This document shows, one piece after another, positions 1-11,800 of a stretch of DNA of 64,000 nt. The DNA comes from Rhabdornis inornatus (lineage: Eukaryota > Chordata > Aves > Passeriformes > Rhabdornithidae): positions 449,438 to 513,437 of the forward strand of contig VWZS01004494.1 of the NCBI GenBank assembly GCA_013397075.1, in the 5' to 3' direction. The position numbers and the translations under genes are program-made. Position 1 is the first letter of the stretch. The number at the start of each line of letters is the position of its first letter. Under the pieces are notes generated by a model that ran no database searches, was not told where the DNA came from, and saw only the letters and a list, made by a program, of their open reading frames with translations.

Positions 1-2079
1 TGGGTAATATTGAGAGACCTTTACATGATACCTTACGAATAAAACTTGTATTGCATCTTTGTGTATGGACAGCATCCCCTCCTTTTAACATGATATACCC
101 AGTTTTCTCATGCCTTCCATTCCTTTATATATCTCTTTTGAAAACTAATAGTTTTGGGCTGATTGCTAGGAATCATTTCCACAGAAGATTTCTTCTGGGC
201 AGGCTACACTGGTTCAGTGGATCACCCACTACTAAAGAGATGTCCTGACAATCTTAGTTCTAACAATCTTGGGTTGTCCCTGATATAAACACTTTTAGAA
301 AAATATAAATGTCAGTACTGATAAGCAGCTCAGGGAGCAGCCTGGACAGAGATCACAGAATGCAGCAATTGCAGTAGCAATTCTTCCCTGAATGCGCAAT
401 AAGAAAGTGAACAAGTTTTTACAGCTATCAAGAAAAACAGACAGGTATCTCATTGCTCTGTAATTCTAATGGGGATAATGCTGAAGACATTGCTTTTCTC
501 AAGAAAAAGAAAATATTTTAATGGCTTCTGGGAGAGCCCTGATCTAGTAGGTCCTGACTTGGGGGAAAAAAAGACCAGAGTGTTTTTTTTCCTTTTAAAT
601 AGTAGTCAGTAAAGATATCTAAATCCTGTACAATTATGATACTCTGATGCGTAAGAAACAGAGGAAACAGCTAAAACAAGAAATAAGAAGCCCCAGAATT
701 ATTACTTTGTGTGGAAGGTCTGTCTAGCATATCCAGGAACACGTGCAGCAGGAGAGAATGACTGTGTAAAGACATGAGGACAGAGAAATGGAAGTTGATT
801 GTTTTGTCTTTCTCTAAATAGGGCCAGGTGGGAATATGCTGAAGCAGAAGCACCAAAGTAAGAAGGAGGTCTTCTAAGGTGGGAAGAAACAGAAAGAACA
901 TCTTCTGAAGGAGGAGCAGGATCTGGATCCTGAAGTCAGCGAGTTTGGATGCTGGACAATCACACGGCAGTATTTCACACTTGGGCATGTCATGGTATAA
1001 AGAAGGAAACTGCCCAAGAATGAAAAGGGCATAGCTTAGGCACTGGAGCCTCTGTGGAAAGGCATGATAGATTGTGAGTCCATTGAATTCCCTGGAAGTT
1101 TGTTGATATCTTGACTAGTGGCTGTACAGACTCTGGCAACAACACTGGGGGCAGGTAAAAGGCAGCAAGAGCATTAGTCTCTCCAACTACCTCACAAAAT
1201 GCCACAGTAATGGATGGGAGGGTTGAGGGTGCACCAGGGAAGATTAAATTCAACTTTGTCCTTTTGCTGCAGATGCTAGAGCAATAGTTAACAGACAGAG
1301 AGAGAAATATCTGTTCTTCATACAATGACAAAATAAGCAGAAGCAGGAACTGGCTCATCCTGAAGCCAAGAACAGGAATGTGTCTCCAGAGCAAGCTGTC
1401 TACACCCAAGACCCAGCCCCAGATGCCTGCAAGCAGCTAAAAAATGTACAGGTCAAACTGACTGCCTTCATAAAAGTGCTGGAAATATTCAGAAAGTTCA
1501 GATATTTCAACGGGCCTAAATGTAACAGCTGGCAGAACTCAAAAGCTGCCTGATTTTTTATGTACAACAATAGTGCCATGCAAACCCTAATCTGGGCAAT
1601 CGAGTTAGAGGAAAACAAATTAGGCTCTACAGAGCAGACTGAAGGTCTCTAAGTGTGGAATTCAACCGGCAGTTCTAAGCAGCTCTGGAAAAAAATTGGT
1701 TTGAATAGAGATGCTTCATTTTGTATGATGGGTTTTTTTATGTTTGAGGAAACTCAAGGTTTGAAGAACACCTCTAAAGCTCACTTTCTGACCATCTTTC
1801 TCCAGGTGTATAAAGAGAAAAGAAGCAAAACCTCAGTCTTTTTTTCCATAAAAAGGAAGCATAAAGGTGTTTCTTGCCTCCTGGAAAGCAAATCCTTGCT
1901 TATAAGTATGGACACAGAAAAGCTCAGTAATGTGGAGTACTAATGAGCTCAGTAGAGGCAAGGAGATGGGAGAAGAGGAGGATATGGTTTTGACAACAGC
2001 AAGAAAGAATGACTCATTCTTTGAGGGCACTTTATTTTATGCTAGACAAGGGGCCTTTATCCTCCCTTCTTTTAAACAT

Positions 2080-2240
2080 GGGTACAGGTTGCACAGAGAT
2101 GGTGCAGAGGCCTTTAGTGGAGGTATTCAGAAGCCATCTGGAGACATTTCTGAATGACAGGCTCGAGGGGACCCTGCTGGTGCAAGGCAGGTTGGACTAG
2201 ATGACAACCAGTGGGGCCTTCCGTTCTGCAATTGTGTGAG
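2080..2240 (+). repeat. CR1 LINE, 3'-end fragment
   Basis: The stretch reads like the 3' end of an avian CR1 in sense orientation: a 'ggtacaggttgcacagaga' segment, then 'gaggtattcagaagccatct', then 'ggttggactagatgac', then a 'ccttccgttctgcaattgtg' end that corresponds to the usual CR1 tail with its ATTCTGTG repeats. It is 5'-truncated, as most CR1 copies are, and diverged. The 5' boundary is approximate. Confidence 0.8.
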
Positions 2241-5200
2241 ATGCTGTCAGAAGGCACTCCTCCAGCCCCAAGAGGGATAGAGTATGAGCTGGGGAAGCTG
2301 CTGGAGAGCCTAAAAACACAGCTTTGCTTGTGTGGAGGCCACGAGGCTCATTGGCCTGTGTACTGCAGTGAGGCTAGGTAAAAACCTCCCAGGACCTGAG
2401 GATGGCTTGCTCTGAGTGTAACTTCTAAGACCAGAGGTGAGGGACAGCACTTTCCCTCATGGCCTCTGGGAATGGCCTCTGGTGATGCTGCGGCTGAAGC
2501 AAGCAGTACACTTATGGACTAGTTCCGTCCTGCCTTTCCTTCTGTTTCACAGGCTGGTTTTGGACACATGATGGTGCATTTTCTTCCCTTCTGGAATGTC
2601 ATTATCTAGCAAAGGAAAAACATCACTTCCTAAAACTTATCCCCTTGCCATTAAGATTTGCACTGAATGTTGTTGTCTGCAGCTCAAAAGCTGTGGGTGA
2701 AAGAAGTTTTGTTAATCAGGGACTAACTTTATCTCCATTTAAATCTACAGCCAACACATGCAGTCAAAATCCCAGGTGCATATTTCCACTGACTTAATTG
2801 GACTACTCAAGTCTATGCTGTTTGTATAAAAGGCTGAAACTTTTGTAGCAAAAAAACTCATTGTAGGAGTCCTTATTCAGGAAAAAGTTGCATTGAATTT
2901 GTAACAATTCATGATGAATCTTAAACAGGTAATTTTTAATTTTTTTTTTTTTTTAAGTTTAAGAAACTAAAGTAATGCAGCTGATGTGGCATAACATTTG
3001 GCTTACCTCAAGGCAAGTTTTGGTAATTGACCATTTTAACTTATATCTTAGGGGCTTAATTTAGTGAAGTTCATATCCTGGATGATCCATGAAGATTCAT
3101 CCATCAGTACCTAAACTGAGGTTGGATGAAAACATATTGCATCCTTTTATTTGACTTTCTTTGCATTTGATCTGGTTCTATGTCTACTAGGCTTCATTTC
3201 TGTTTAGTGACGAATTTTTTCTTCCTTGTTCCATGCACTGGGGATGTTATTAGCATATAAATTTATAATTGGAGATGAAGTGCAGAATTTTTGAAGCATT
3301 TCACATTGAACTTTAACATTCTGCATAGCTATCCATTCCATCCCATGGCTGGCACAGAAACCCTGGCTCACATAGGCCAGCCTATCCCAATATCCCTGTC
3401 TGGCAATGCATATGTAATGCACACTGAAATATTTCCACAGAAGTCCTAGTTTGGGCTAATTTTTAGAAGATAGACAATTGCACAGAGGAAGGGTGAAACA
3501 TTAAAATATTTTCATGTTGCAGGCCATTAGGAAGTATACACCTGGAGAATCTGAGAAAAGCAAAACCTTTATATCAAATTAAAATTGCTACCTTACATAA
3601 GCTTCCAGTATTTTAACTGGCAACTCTACATATTTTCCTTGCTCCTCAAACTATAGGTTAGGAAAATCAGTTTATTTCTGTCAAAGTCAAAGAATTTTTG
3701 CCACCTAAGTATTTAGCTGCATGTATATTTTACACCTAAAAAGCAGTAATTTTGTTAACAGTGAGCTTCACAGCACCCTACTTTATGTAGCTAACTGCAG
3801 ATGTAATTTTACTCATATTAATGTTAAGTGTTTGTGACAAATTACAAGGTAATCCTTGTGATGATGGTCTCTCTTCTCAAAACAACATCAGTCATCTGGC
3901 AACTAATCCACATGAGAAATGGCTTTTAAATCACCCTTCTTAAACACAAGATAACATCAAGAAGTGTTTCTAGTAATGCTTAAACTGAGGCTTGCTCATA
4001 TCTGAGCTACAATATATTTATATTTTATGTAAAGGACTTAGAACCATTTTATTAATGACTGCTGCCAGTTTGAAGACTATGTTTATCTTGAAAGATGGAG
4101 AGGATAAGCACAAGCTCTTTTATCCCTGTCAGGCACTGGGACAGGCCTGCAATATTCTTTGACTGGGAGGCAGTAGCTTCCTAGATTCACTTCTTTGAAT
4201 GGCTCAGATAAGCACTTCAAAGCTTCCCCACTGCAGGGCATAGCAGAGGATGTATTTAAACTTTCTGTTTCTTTGCAGGTGCAGTAACTAAACAGCAACT
4301 CTCTTACCTACTTTCTTCTGTAAATAGGATGGGAAGAAAAGCATGTGTGGAAAGTTGCAGTAAACAGCATGTTGTAGCCACTTATACTCACTGGGCCACA
4401 AACCAAGCTGGAGTGACTAACACTCCCATGATAGGTAATATAAATTGAAGCTAGGATGTTCAGGGAAAGCCTAGGTTGCTATAAAGTAATAACATTGCAA
4501 TCACTTCTTTCTAGAAGTTAGGAAGCTCTTTCCAAGAAGACATTACAAAAGCTGTCACCATTCTATGACTCACATATTTCAAATCAAGGGAAAGTAAACC
4601 AAGACAGAACAGATGTTTGAAATACAGAATAATCCTCAGTGTGTTTCCCAAGAGTGAGGAATCTTGAAGCTATGTTTCTGTAACAAGAATGCCAGGTAAA
4701 AAAAAGAGGTGAGCAAAGTTATTTGAAACTCAATTTTTTAAAATTAAAGTATTGCAGATCTGCTGTCTTTCCTGTTTCTTGAATTAGTCCAAACTAGATT
4801 ATCTAGGGCTAAAAAGAACTTGGATTTCCAAATGAAATATCTTAAGAGCTGACAACTAAAGGTGTATTAAACTGTGGCTTCTTTATTGCTGAAACCTGTC
4901 ATAGAAACCTTTGGTTTATACCAAGACATTTCTTGGTATGCTTGTGTAAGCCCACAGTCTTCTGCAGTATCCTGACATTAGGAAACATCAATCTTTCAGA
5001 GTTAACAATGGTGTGTTTTGCCTTGTAGAAGTTACAAGCACAAAGAAACAACTTCCTCCTCACTTCCTCCTGTGAGAACACAGCGTGTTTTCCTATTTTC
5101 AGTTCCACCCCTTCATTCCACTACATAATGTCTTTTCCATGAACAGCAATTTACATGCCCTCTGACCTCGCAGTAACTGGTGCAACTAACAGTCCCTTTG

Positions 5201-7320
5201 CAGGTCTGCAGCCCTCCCTTCCACCCAGCCTTGGGCCCTACTGTGGGCTGCTTGTCCAAAGGCAATGTAACGAGGGAATGGGTTGAAGGAGAGGACTAGC
5301 TTTTGGAAGAAGACAAAGGATCAGGTCTTATCTGAAAGTTCATGTCATGTGAACTGCATATTGGGCATAAGTGGCAGGCCTTTAGTATTGGAAGCTGCAA
5401 GGGAAAAGGCCATGAACTTCTCTGTGCCAGTTACAGCTGCTGTCAGCCAGTCTGAAAGGGATGAAAACAGCCTGCTGCATGCCAAAACCTCAGCTAGGTG
5501 AAAGCAGCACATGGCACTTCTGCTCAAACATAGTTTAAAAAAAGAGCAGCCCCTAGGAGAGGAGACACAGGAGAAAATGCGAGGATATCTCTGAGATAGA
5601 GGAAGTGGAGGAGACACATTGAAGGAAGAGACGTGGTCTTGGAAGGAGCCATTCCATGCCAAAGGGACACCCTGTAGGGAACTGTGGCACATGGAGGATT
5701 CACTGTGAAACAGTGGAATAGTAAGGCAAGAAGCAGCAGAGGAAAATGATTAAGAAGCAAGCAACATCAGAAGGAACCATTAAACACTGACCCCAACTGT
5801 CCACATTGCCCAGTGCCTCACAGAAAGAATTGGGGCAAATGGGCTCATCATAACACCTATTGAAAGAAAGGGACGCTGAGACCAGAAAGGGGTAGGATAG
5901 GTGCTTGAGCTTGGAAAGGAAGGAGAAAGTCTTTCCCTAAGAGTTTGTTTATGTCTGCCTTTTTCCTCTCTGAATCAATAGTTGAAATTTTGTTAGTCGT
6001 CAATAAATTAAATTAAGCAGGAAGTCCCATGTGAGACTGCTTTATCTGCAAAGACCTATCATACCCTCCACAGGAGACACAAGCCGGAATATTTGCTGTG
6101 CGTGAAAGCATTGGGAGGTACAAATGTCTTCAAGAAATCTATAGGAGTCACATGTACTTATCTGCCCTCAGATCTCAAACTGCTCAAACATAAGAATAGT
6201 TATTTTTAGAAACTATTTGCAGGGTGGCTATTGACTTTGTACAGCCTACTCATTGGATTTAGCTGTGCACCCTTCCCTGTCATCCTTCTTGTACCATTTG
6301 CCAATGCTTGTCCCTCAGTGACCTCACATCACTGCTGTGTCACAAGGAGAAGCAAAACTGGAGAAATGATATCCAGTGGTGCACAAGGATTTCCCACCAT
6401 CCTACAGTATTTTAATAGAACAAAATAAATCAAATGCTCCATTCACTTCTCATGAACAGCTGTATATTAGCCATCTTATTGGAAAATATTGTTCAAATGT
6501 TTTAACAGTTGGCACCAATTCCCAGAATTTAAAATATCCAGCATTCTGATGGTGCTGCAAAAACTCACACTTTCCTTAGAGAAACCTAGGTTTAAATAGA
6601 CATCAGTTGCAGAGCAATTGTCAGTTCTTCAGTATTGATATAGATTTGTTTCCACTGAAGTTAAATCACTAATTCCTTAAAAACTCCATCCAATATAACC
6701 TCTCTTTCAAGCTCCTTTTTATGTGGGATGAGGCATAACGCTTTGTTGATTGTAAACTAAATGTGCTCTTTCTCCCTGTGTTCTGACTATCCATGCAGAA
6801 GTTCTTTGTTTTAGAGTTTAAAATTACAATCCAGCAATGTTTGGAAATCTGTAAAATGCAAAGCTCTAGCATATGGGGAAAAACACACAACTGCATTTAT
6901 TCACTAAATAAAGACCTTGTTTTTATTTCAGTTTCACCACCAGATGAAGGTACAAACAGAATGAATCTGTTGAAGTCAGTGACATTATGTAGCGGTTACA
7001 CTGGGCAATGGTCAGAATCAGGAACTTTTTTATTCTGTCCAGCCCTTAGCCCATTTGTGAGATGTTGACACACACTTACAAAGGGAAGGAGCTAGGGTCA
7101 CTGTGAAAATGAATGTGTCATCATTTATTCAGTGTAGAAGGGTCTGCATTATTAATTTGAATATTCACTGCTATCTATGATACTCCAGTGCATTATGTCA
7201 GATTACAATCTGCCTGAGCTCTTTGGAATTTGCTTTCAGCTGTTTGTATTTCTGTGCCACTTGAAAAAAATACCATGGTGGTAGTCTGAGTATGGAAATA
7301 AAAGCCAGAAAACTCAAAGA

Positions 7321-7455
7321 TACGGTTCCCTCAGTAACCATGTGTCATCCAGATTGCTCACAATAAGGCAAAGCATTAACAGCATGAACGGTAACATCAA
7401 CCACTTCACTGCAGAAGAGAAATGGCAGTGCATTATGTCTGTAGAGGGAACCGTA
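7321..7455. repeat. 135-bp segment with perfect 12-bp terminal inverted repeats
   Basis: The 12-mer TACGGTTCCCTC at 7321-7332 is matched by its exact reverse complement GAGGGAACCGTA at 7444-7455, separated by 111 bp. Read with TA as a target duplication, the ends would be CGGTTCCCTC inverted repeats, the layout of a small non-autonomous Tc1/mariner-type element. I do not recognise a known family, there is no coding capacity, and the similarity does not extend into the flanks, so a chance inverted repeat remains possible. Confidence 0.4.
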
Positions 7456-7949
7456 ATTTAGAGTTGCCTGTCTTTTGTGCATTACTTGTTTTCATTCACA
7501 GAGCTTTTTATGCCTTGAAAATGCACTGCTATACTTCCACAAATTGCACTGCATGATTTCACAGGGCTCCTGACATGCAACAAGCAAAAAAATTTGGAAG
7601 GGTTTGCGTGATGGGTGGTTTCTAAGGGAGGACCCCATGCTGGAGGACACCTTCAGCCATCAGACAATATTGCTACTACCAGGCCATTTCTCTGGTGGAT
7701 AAAACACAGTATCATCCATGGATTTTGTATCTTGCCTACTGTGAACTGTTAAAAATAAATTGAGATTTGTTTTTATAAAGCTTGTGCATAGTTGTAAATT
7801 TCTCCATTAACTGACACAACTGAATCCATCCTTATTTGTCACTATCCAAGTGTTACCTTTTACTGTTCCTTGCCATTTTATTGCTATAAGCGACATGGAG
7901 AACAGGACGTCTGCTGCTGTTGAAGCTGTTTATTATTGATTGATTCCTT

Positions 7950-8850
7950 TCAGGCCAACACTCTTGGTACACGCAGTACCTCTGCAGCTGTACAGCTGAG
8001 GACAGATCCGTGCCCAGTTTTCACCGGCTCAGCTCAGGAGATGCAGGGAGCGGCGCAGGCCTGGAGAGGTGTGCGGCTGGAGCACACTCACCTCGCAGGT
8101 AACTCCGTGCCCGGCATTCTGCTCTTTCTTCCCGCAGTCCCCGGGAAAAGCCGCCCCCGGATCGGAGCGGGAGGCAACGCGAGGGGCTGGGATGCTTCTC
8201 GACGCACCTGGGGGCGCAGAGTTTCACAAAAAGCAGCGAGTGCGGGTATCCCACGGAGCGCCGTCCCGTCGTGCGGGGCCGGGGCGGACATACCCATCCT
8301 CGCACTTTGTTTTTGGCTGCATTGTGCACGCCCACATGGAGATCGCCGCGCCCTCCCCCACCCCCCCAACAGCAGTCGCTGCCGAGGGAAAAAAAAAAAG
8401 CTGGTTTGAGGAGCTTGGTCACTGTGCCTGTGTACGGGGGGTGAGAAGGGANNNNNNNNNNNNNNNNNNNNNNNNNNNNNNNNNNNNNNNNNNNNNNNNN
8501 NNNNNNNNNNNNNNNNNNNNNNNNNNNNNNNNNNNNNNNNNNNNNNNNNNNNNNNNNNNNNNNNNNNNNNNNNNNNNNNNNAAAGGGGCTAATAGTGTTT
8601 GTATGTGTGAGGGGCGTGGTTGTGTGTGCTTATTTTAAAAAGAAATAGTTACTTAATTTTAGCTTATCCTGAGCGAGGTGGCTCTGACTTGGCAGCGCTC
8701 GCGGAGGGTGGCTCACCTTACCGCTGCCTCCCACCCCGGTGGGTGCTGGAAGATAACGGGAGAGCTTTCATCCCCTTTACTCCTACGCGAATCCTGTAAA
8801 GTCGCGGGGGTGGGATAAGGGGAGGGCCTTGGGATGTGGGGGGAGTGTAA
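7950..8850 (+). promoter_or_regulatory. ABCA1: CpG island, candidate ABCA1 promoter / exon 1 region
   Basis: CpG and GC content rise sharply, densest at about 8100-8360, in contrast to AT-rich flanks. It is the only such island upstream of the coding exons and lies about 14 kb before exon 2, a reasonable intron 1 length for this gene. The island is interrupted by a run of N, so exon 1 may lie partly in missing sequence. I could not find a convincing TATA box, an LXR-type DR4 element or a clear first-exon donor in the visible bases. Open frames here on both strands are GC-driven. The strand is taken from the gene and is inference. Confidence 0.5.
8452..8581. other. Assembly gap (130 N)
   Basis: A run of 130 undetermined bases within the CpG island. 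The left flank is G-rich (a 'gtacggggggtgagaaggg' stretch) after an A11 homopolymer; the right flank resumes with 'aaaggggcta'. GC-rich, homopolymer-rich promoter DNA often drops out of bird assemblies. It is the only gap in the window. Confidence 0.99.
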
Positions 8851-11800
8851 AAATAAAAAATCGATGTGGCTGCCTTTGTGATGGGCAGGAGGCTCAGTTC
8901 TATGCAACAGATCGTGCTGCTGCGTGCCAGACTGTTGTGAAGTCTGGAGCGCTACACTGCAACCTATCATCAGGCTGTTGTTACAACAGACGGGCTGCAC
9001 AGCAGCCCAGATGCCTAAAACATGCCTGGAAAGATACTCGGATTCTAAACTAAAAGTTCTTATTAAAGAGTTTTATCCAAGTTTTATCCAGAAGTGCCTC
9101 TTTTCCCCTCCAGCTGTTGGCCTGGGAGATTTTAAAGTCTGTAAAAAATATACTTAAAGAATCAAAGTTGATTTCAAGTGTGTTGGAATAGACCTCGCTG
9201 AAGCCAGAGGGTTGTAAACCTCTTCTAAATTAAAAACTACAATAAGCTGAACCTTTTTGAAAATTACTGCTATGGATTAATGCATTAGAATTTATTTTCA
9301 CCTTTGAAAATGAGTTGCAGAGAACAGCCATATCTTGGGGATGTTCCATTAACAACAGATGGTCAAGCCTGCTGTCGAAAGGCTATTGTAATGGAACAGT
9401 CTTGCTCAGTTTTGAAGAGGGGTCATGGTAGTAAACACTCAATGCAAATGCTTTTTGTGCTTGTGGCACAGCTTGACTCCCTAACAAGTGTGAATGGCAA
9501 GGTATGCTGACACTTTCCTGTCGCTCAAATCAGTGCATGATTCTGTGATGACACAGTAGGATATTAAGCTAAAAGGGTAGTACCTGGGACTCTGCAGTGT
9601 TTTACTGATGTAACAGATAAAAATGGTGTTGGTGGGTTGTCATTGTGCATATTTGAATTTTAATTTATGTGAGTTGTGTTACACAGTGTATATCTGGTAT
9701 GGGCAGGAGCTTGATGCCTTTACTCATGACATAAAGCACCTTGTTTCTCGTAATCATAATTTAATAGGGCTGATTATGGTAAAAATTAGAAGTCAACCCT
9801 TTAAAAAAAAAAGATGGTGCTATAAATTTGGTAGCATGGAACACAAGTGTTGCATAGTAGAATTTAAATTGAACTTGTTGAGAATATTTAGCATTAAATA
9901 ATAAAATATTATGGGTTTTGTGCTCGTTGTAGTTGTTCTGAGGGGGCTACTAGCTGGCCTCTGGACTTCAAGACATCAAAATTTGCTGTAATTTGGCACT
10001 GGAGTGTAAGAATCCAGGAGCTAGCCCAAAACTATTCACAATAACTTTCCCCTGATAAGTTGCTGCTGAAGGACATGTGATATGACATATGATAGTTATG
10101 AGACATAAACACCTTGGGTGCAGCTATATGTAAGACTGTAGTGTTTCCAGGAGTCATGGTCATCTTTTGGATATTAGTTCCAAATTTCCTCTGAATAGAG
10201 CAGCGTAGCAGTGGAAGCAGGTATGTTGAAAGTTTCTTAATAGTCTCTTCATGCACTGAGGCTGAGGCACATTTATAAATCAGCGTGCCGTAGGCAGCTG
10301 CTAGCAAGCCTTTTTTGTAATGCTGCATTTTTTTCAGACTGAAACATCACTCAGTGCTGTATTGGTGTGATCAGAGACTTACTTGATCTGGCACCAGATT
10401 TGGTATATATCATCATTGTGTATATAAAGAGTAGCTCCTGGTGCTGAACTATTGAAGATGAAATGCTGTTAGCTTAAAAGAAGGTCAGTAAACTTACTTT
10501 GGCCTTTGTTCCAGGAGTGGCCTTTTCTCTAGCACTCCTTAGGCTGTACTTCTCCCTCTCTGTACAAGGGTAAACTAGTCTTCTGTGGTTCAGGAATATG
10601 CCTTCGTGACTTAAACAAAGTGACAGCACCTCTTCTAAGCAGATTCTGTGTTGAAGCATTCTCACCTGTTAATCAAGTGTAATGCACACATTTCAGAAAG
10701 GAAGTCTTCCCTTGCCAACATCTCTGCAAGGCTGTTCTCACACCAATGAGTTCACCTGGCAGAGTCAGAATCACAAAGACAGAGCAGAAGGAGGAAGGTA
10801 CTGGACTCATCTGTCTGTGGCCAAATACAATCAGCTCTGCTAGTGTTTATTAAGTGCATTGCACCATGTAGGCACAGTATTTCTTAGGGTGTGGTTTCTC
10901 CAGAAATTTCATCTAGAGTAATTGAAGGTTGCTAGTGAGCTAGTAATGGACCTACTTCATTTCCCCGCTCTGCCTATTCTTTTTCTCCCTGTTTCATCCT
11001 TTGTGCAGGCACTGGAGTGCACCAGCCCAGGGTGAGTAATTGAAAACAAACTCTTCTTTTTTGCTTGGTGGTTGGTTTTTTTTGTTTGTTTTTTTTTTTC
11101 ACCCCAGCATCCTGTGTTCAGAGTCTTCTCATGGCTTTGTAAGCACTGGTGCCAGCACAAAGATAATGACAAAAGGGAGCAGAGAGGGACCCAAACTGCC
11201 ACTTTGTTTGAGTAACCTTGAAGCAGGCACCCTCAGTGTTTATGTAGGTCTTCTAGGCTGGGCAACACACCAAATCCTGAAATAAGTCCAGAGGCCATGG
11301 CTGACAAAACATCATCATGTTTCTCTTGTGCCGGTTATTCTTGATGTGTCCTGTGAGAGGAGCTAGAGTCAGGGTTTACTATGTTTAGTAAAACACATTT
11401 TATATGTAAGATATATTTTCCTTGATTACCTGAGGCTGCTAGGTACTCTGCCTGCTTTCTTCAGGTCTGGCATGGCAGAAATTCGCTCTCTCTAAGATTA
11501 TTTCCTATTTATGCCAGCTAAGGATTTGAATTCTGAATGCTTGAAACTTTTTTAGTGTAGCTGATGAGCATGCACATGTGCAGTTACTGATACAAAGAGT
11601 ATAGATAAAAGATACCATGGTAAGACTCTGCTTCTAGTGTTTAAAAGATGATCAACCAGAGAAAAACCTAAAAGTTAAAGTGTCTCATTCAGTAGCTGCA
11701 TGTCTTGCTTGTGTTGATTGCACAAAAGTAATACTGTTAATTCAGAAGAAATATGGTGACTAAAACTACTTAATGGAGTACCTGAAATATCCTGTTCTCT

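Larger units (their letters stand above)
1..7900. other. Upstream non-coding DNA, no gene recognised
   Basis: I see no exon, RNA gene or long conserved reading frame here. Open frames are all short (at most about 140 codons), lack family motifs and occur on both strands, as expected by chance. The stretch is AT-rich with scattered homopolymers (for example a T run near 2939-2954). Recognisable contents are a CR1 fragment at about 2080-2240 and a segment with inverted ends at 7321-7455, both listed separately. It is 5' of ABCA1 and probably intergenic; enhancers could be present but cannot be read from the bases alone. Confidence 0.7.

Noticed and set aside
7936..8422. Overlapping open frames of 93-189 codons at the upstream CpG island
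   Set aside because: Same GC bias, one of them runs through the N gap, and no domain or start context supports them.
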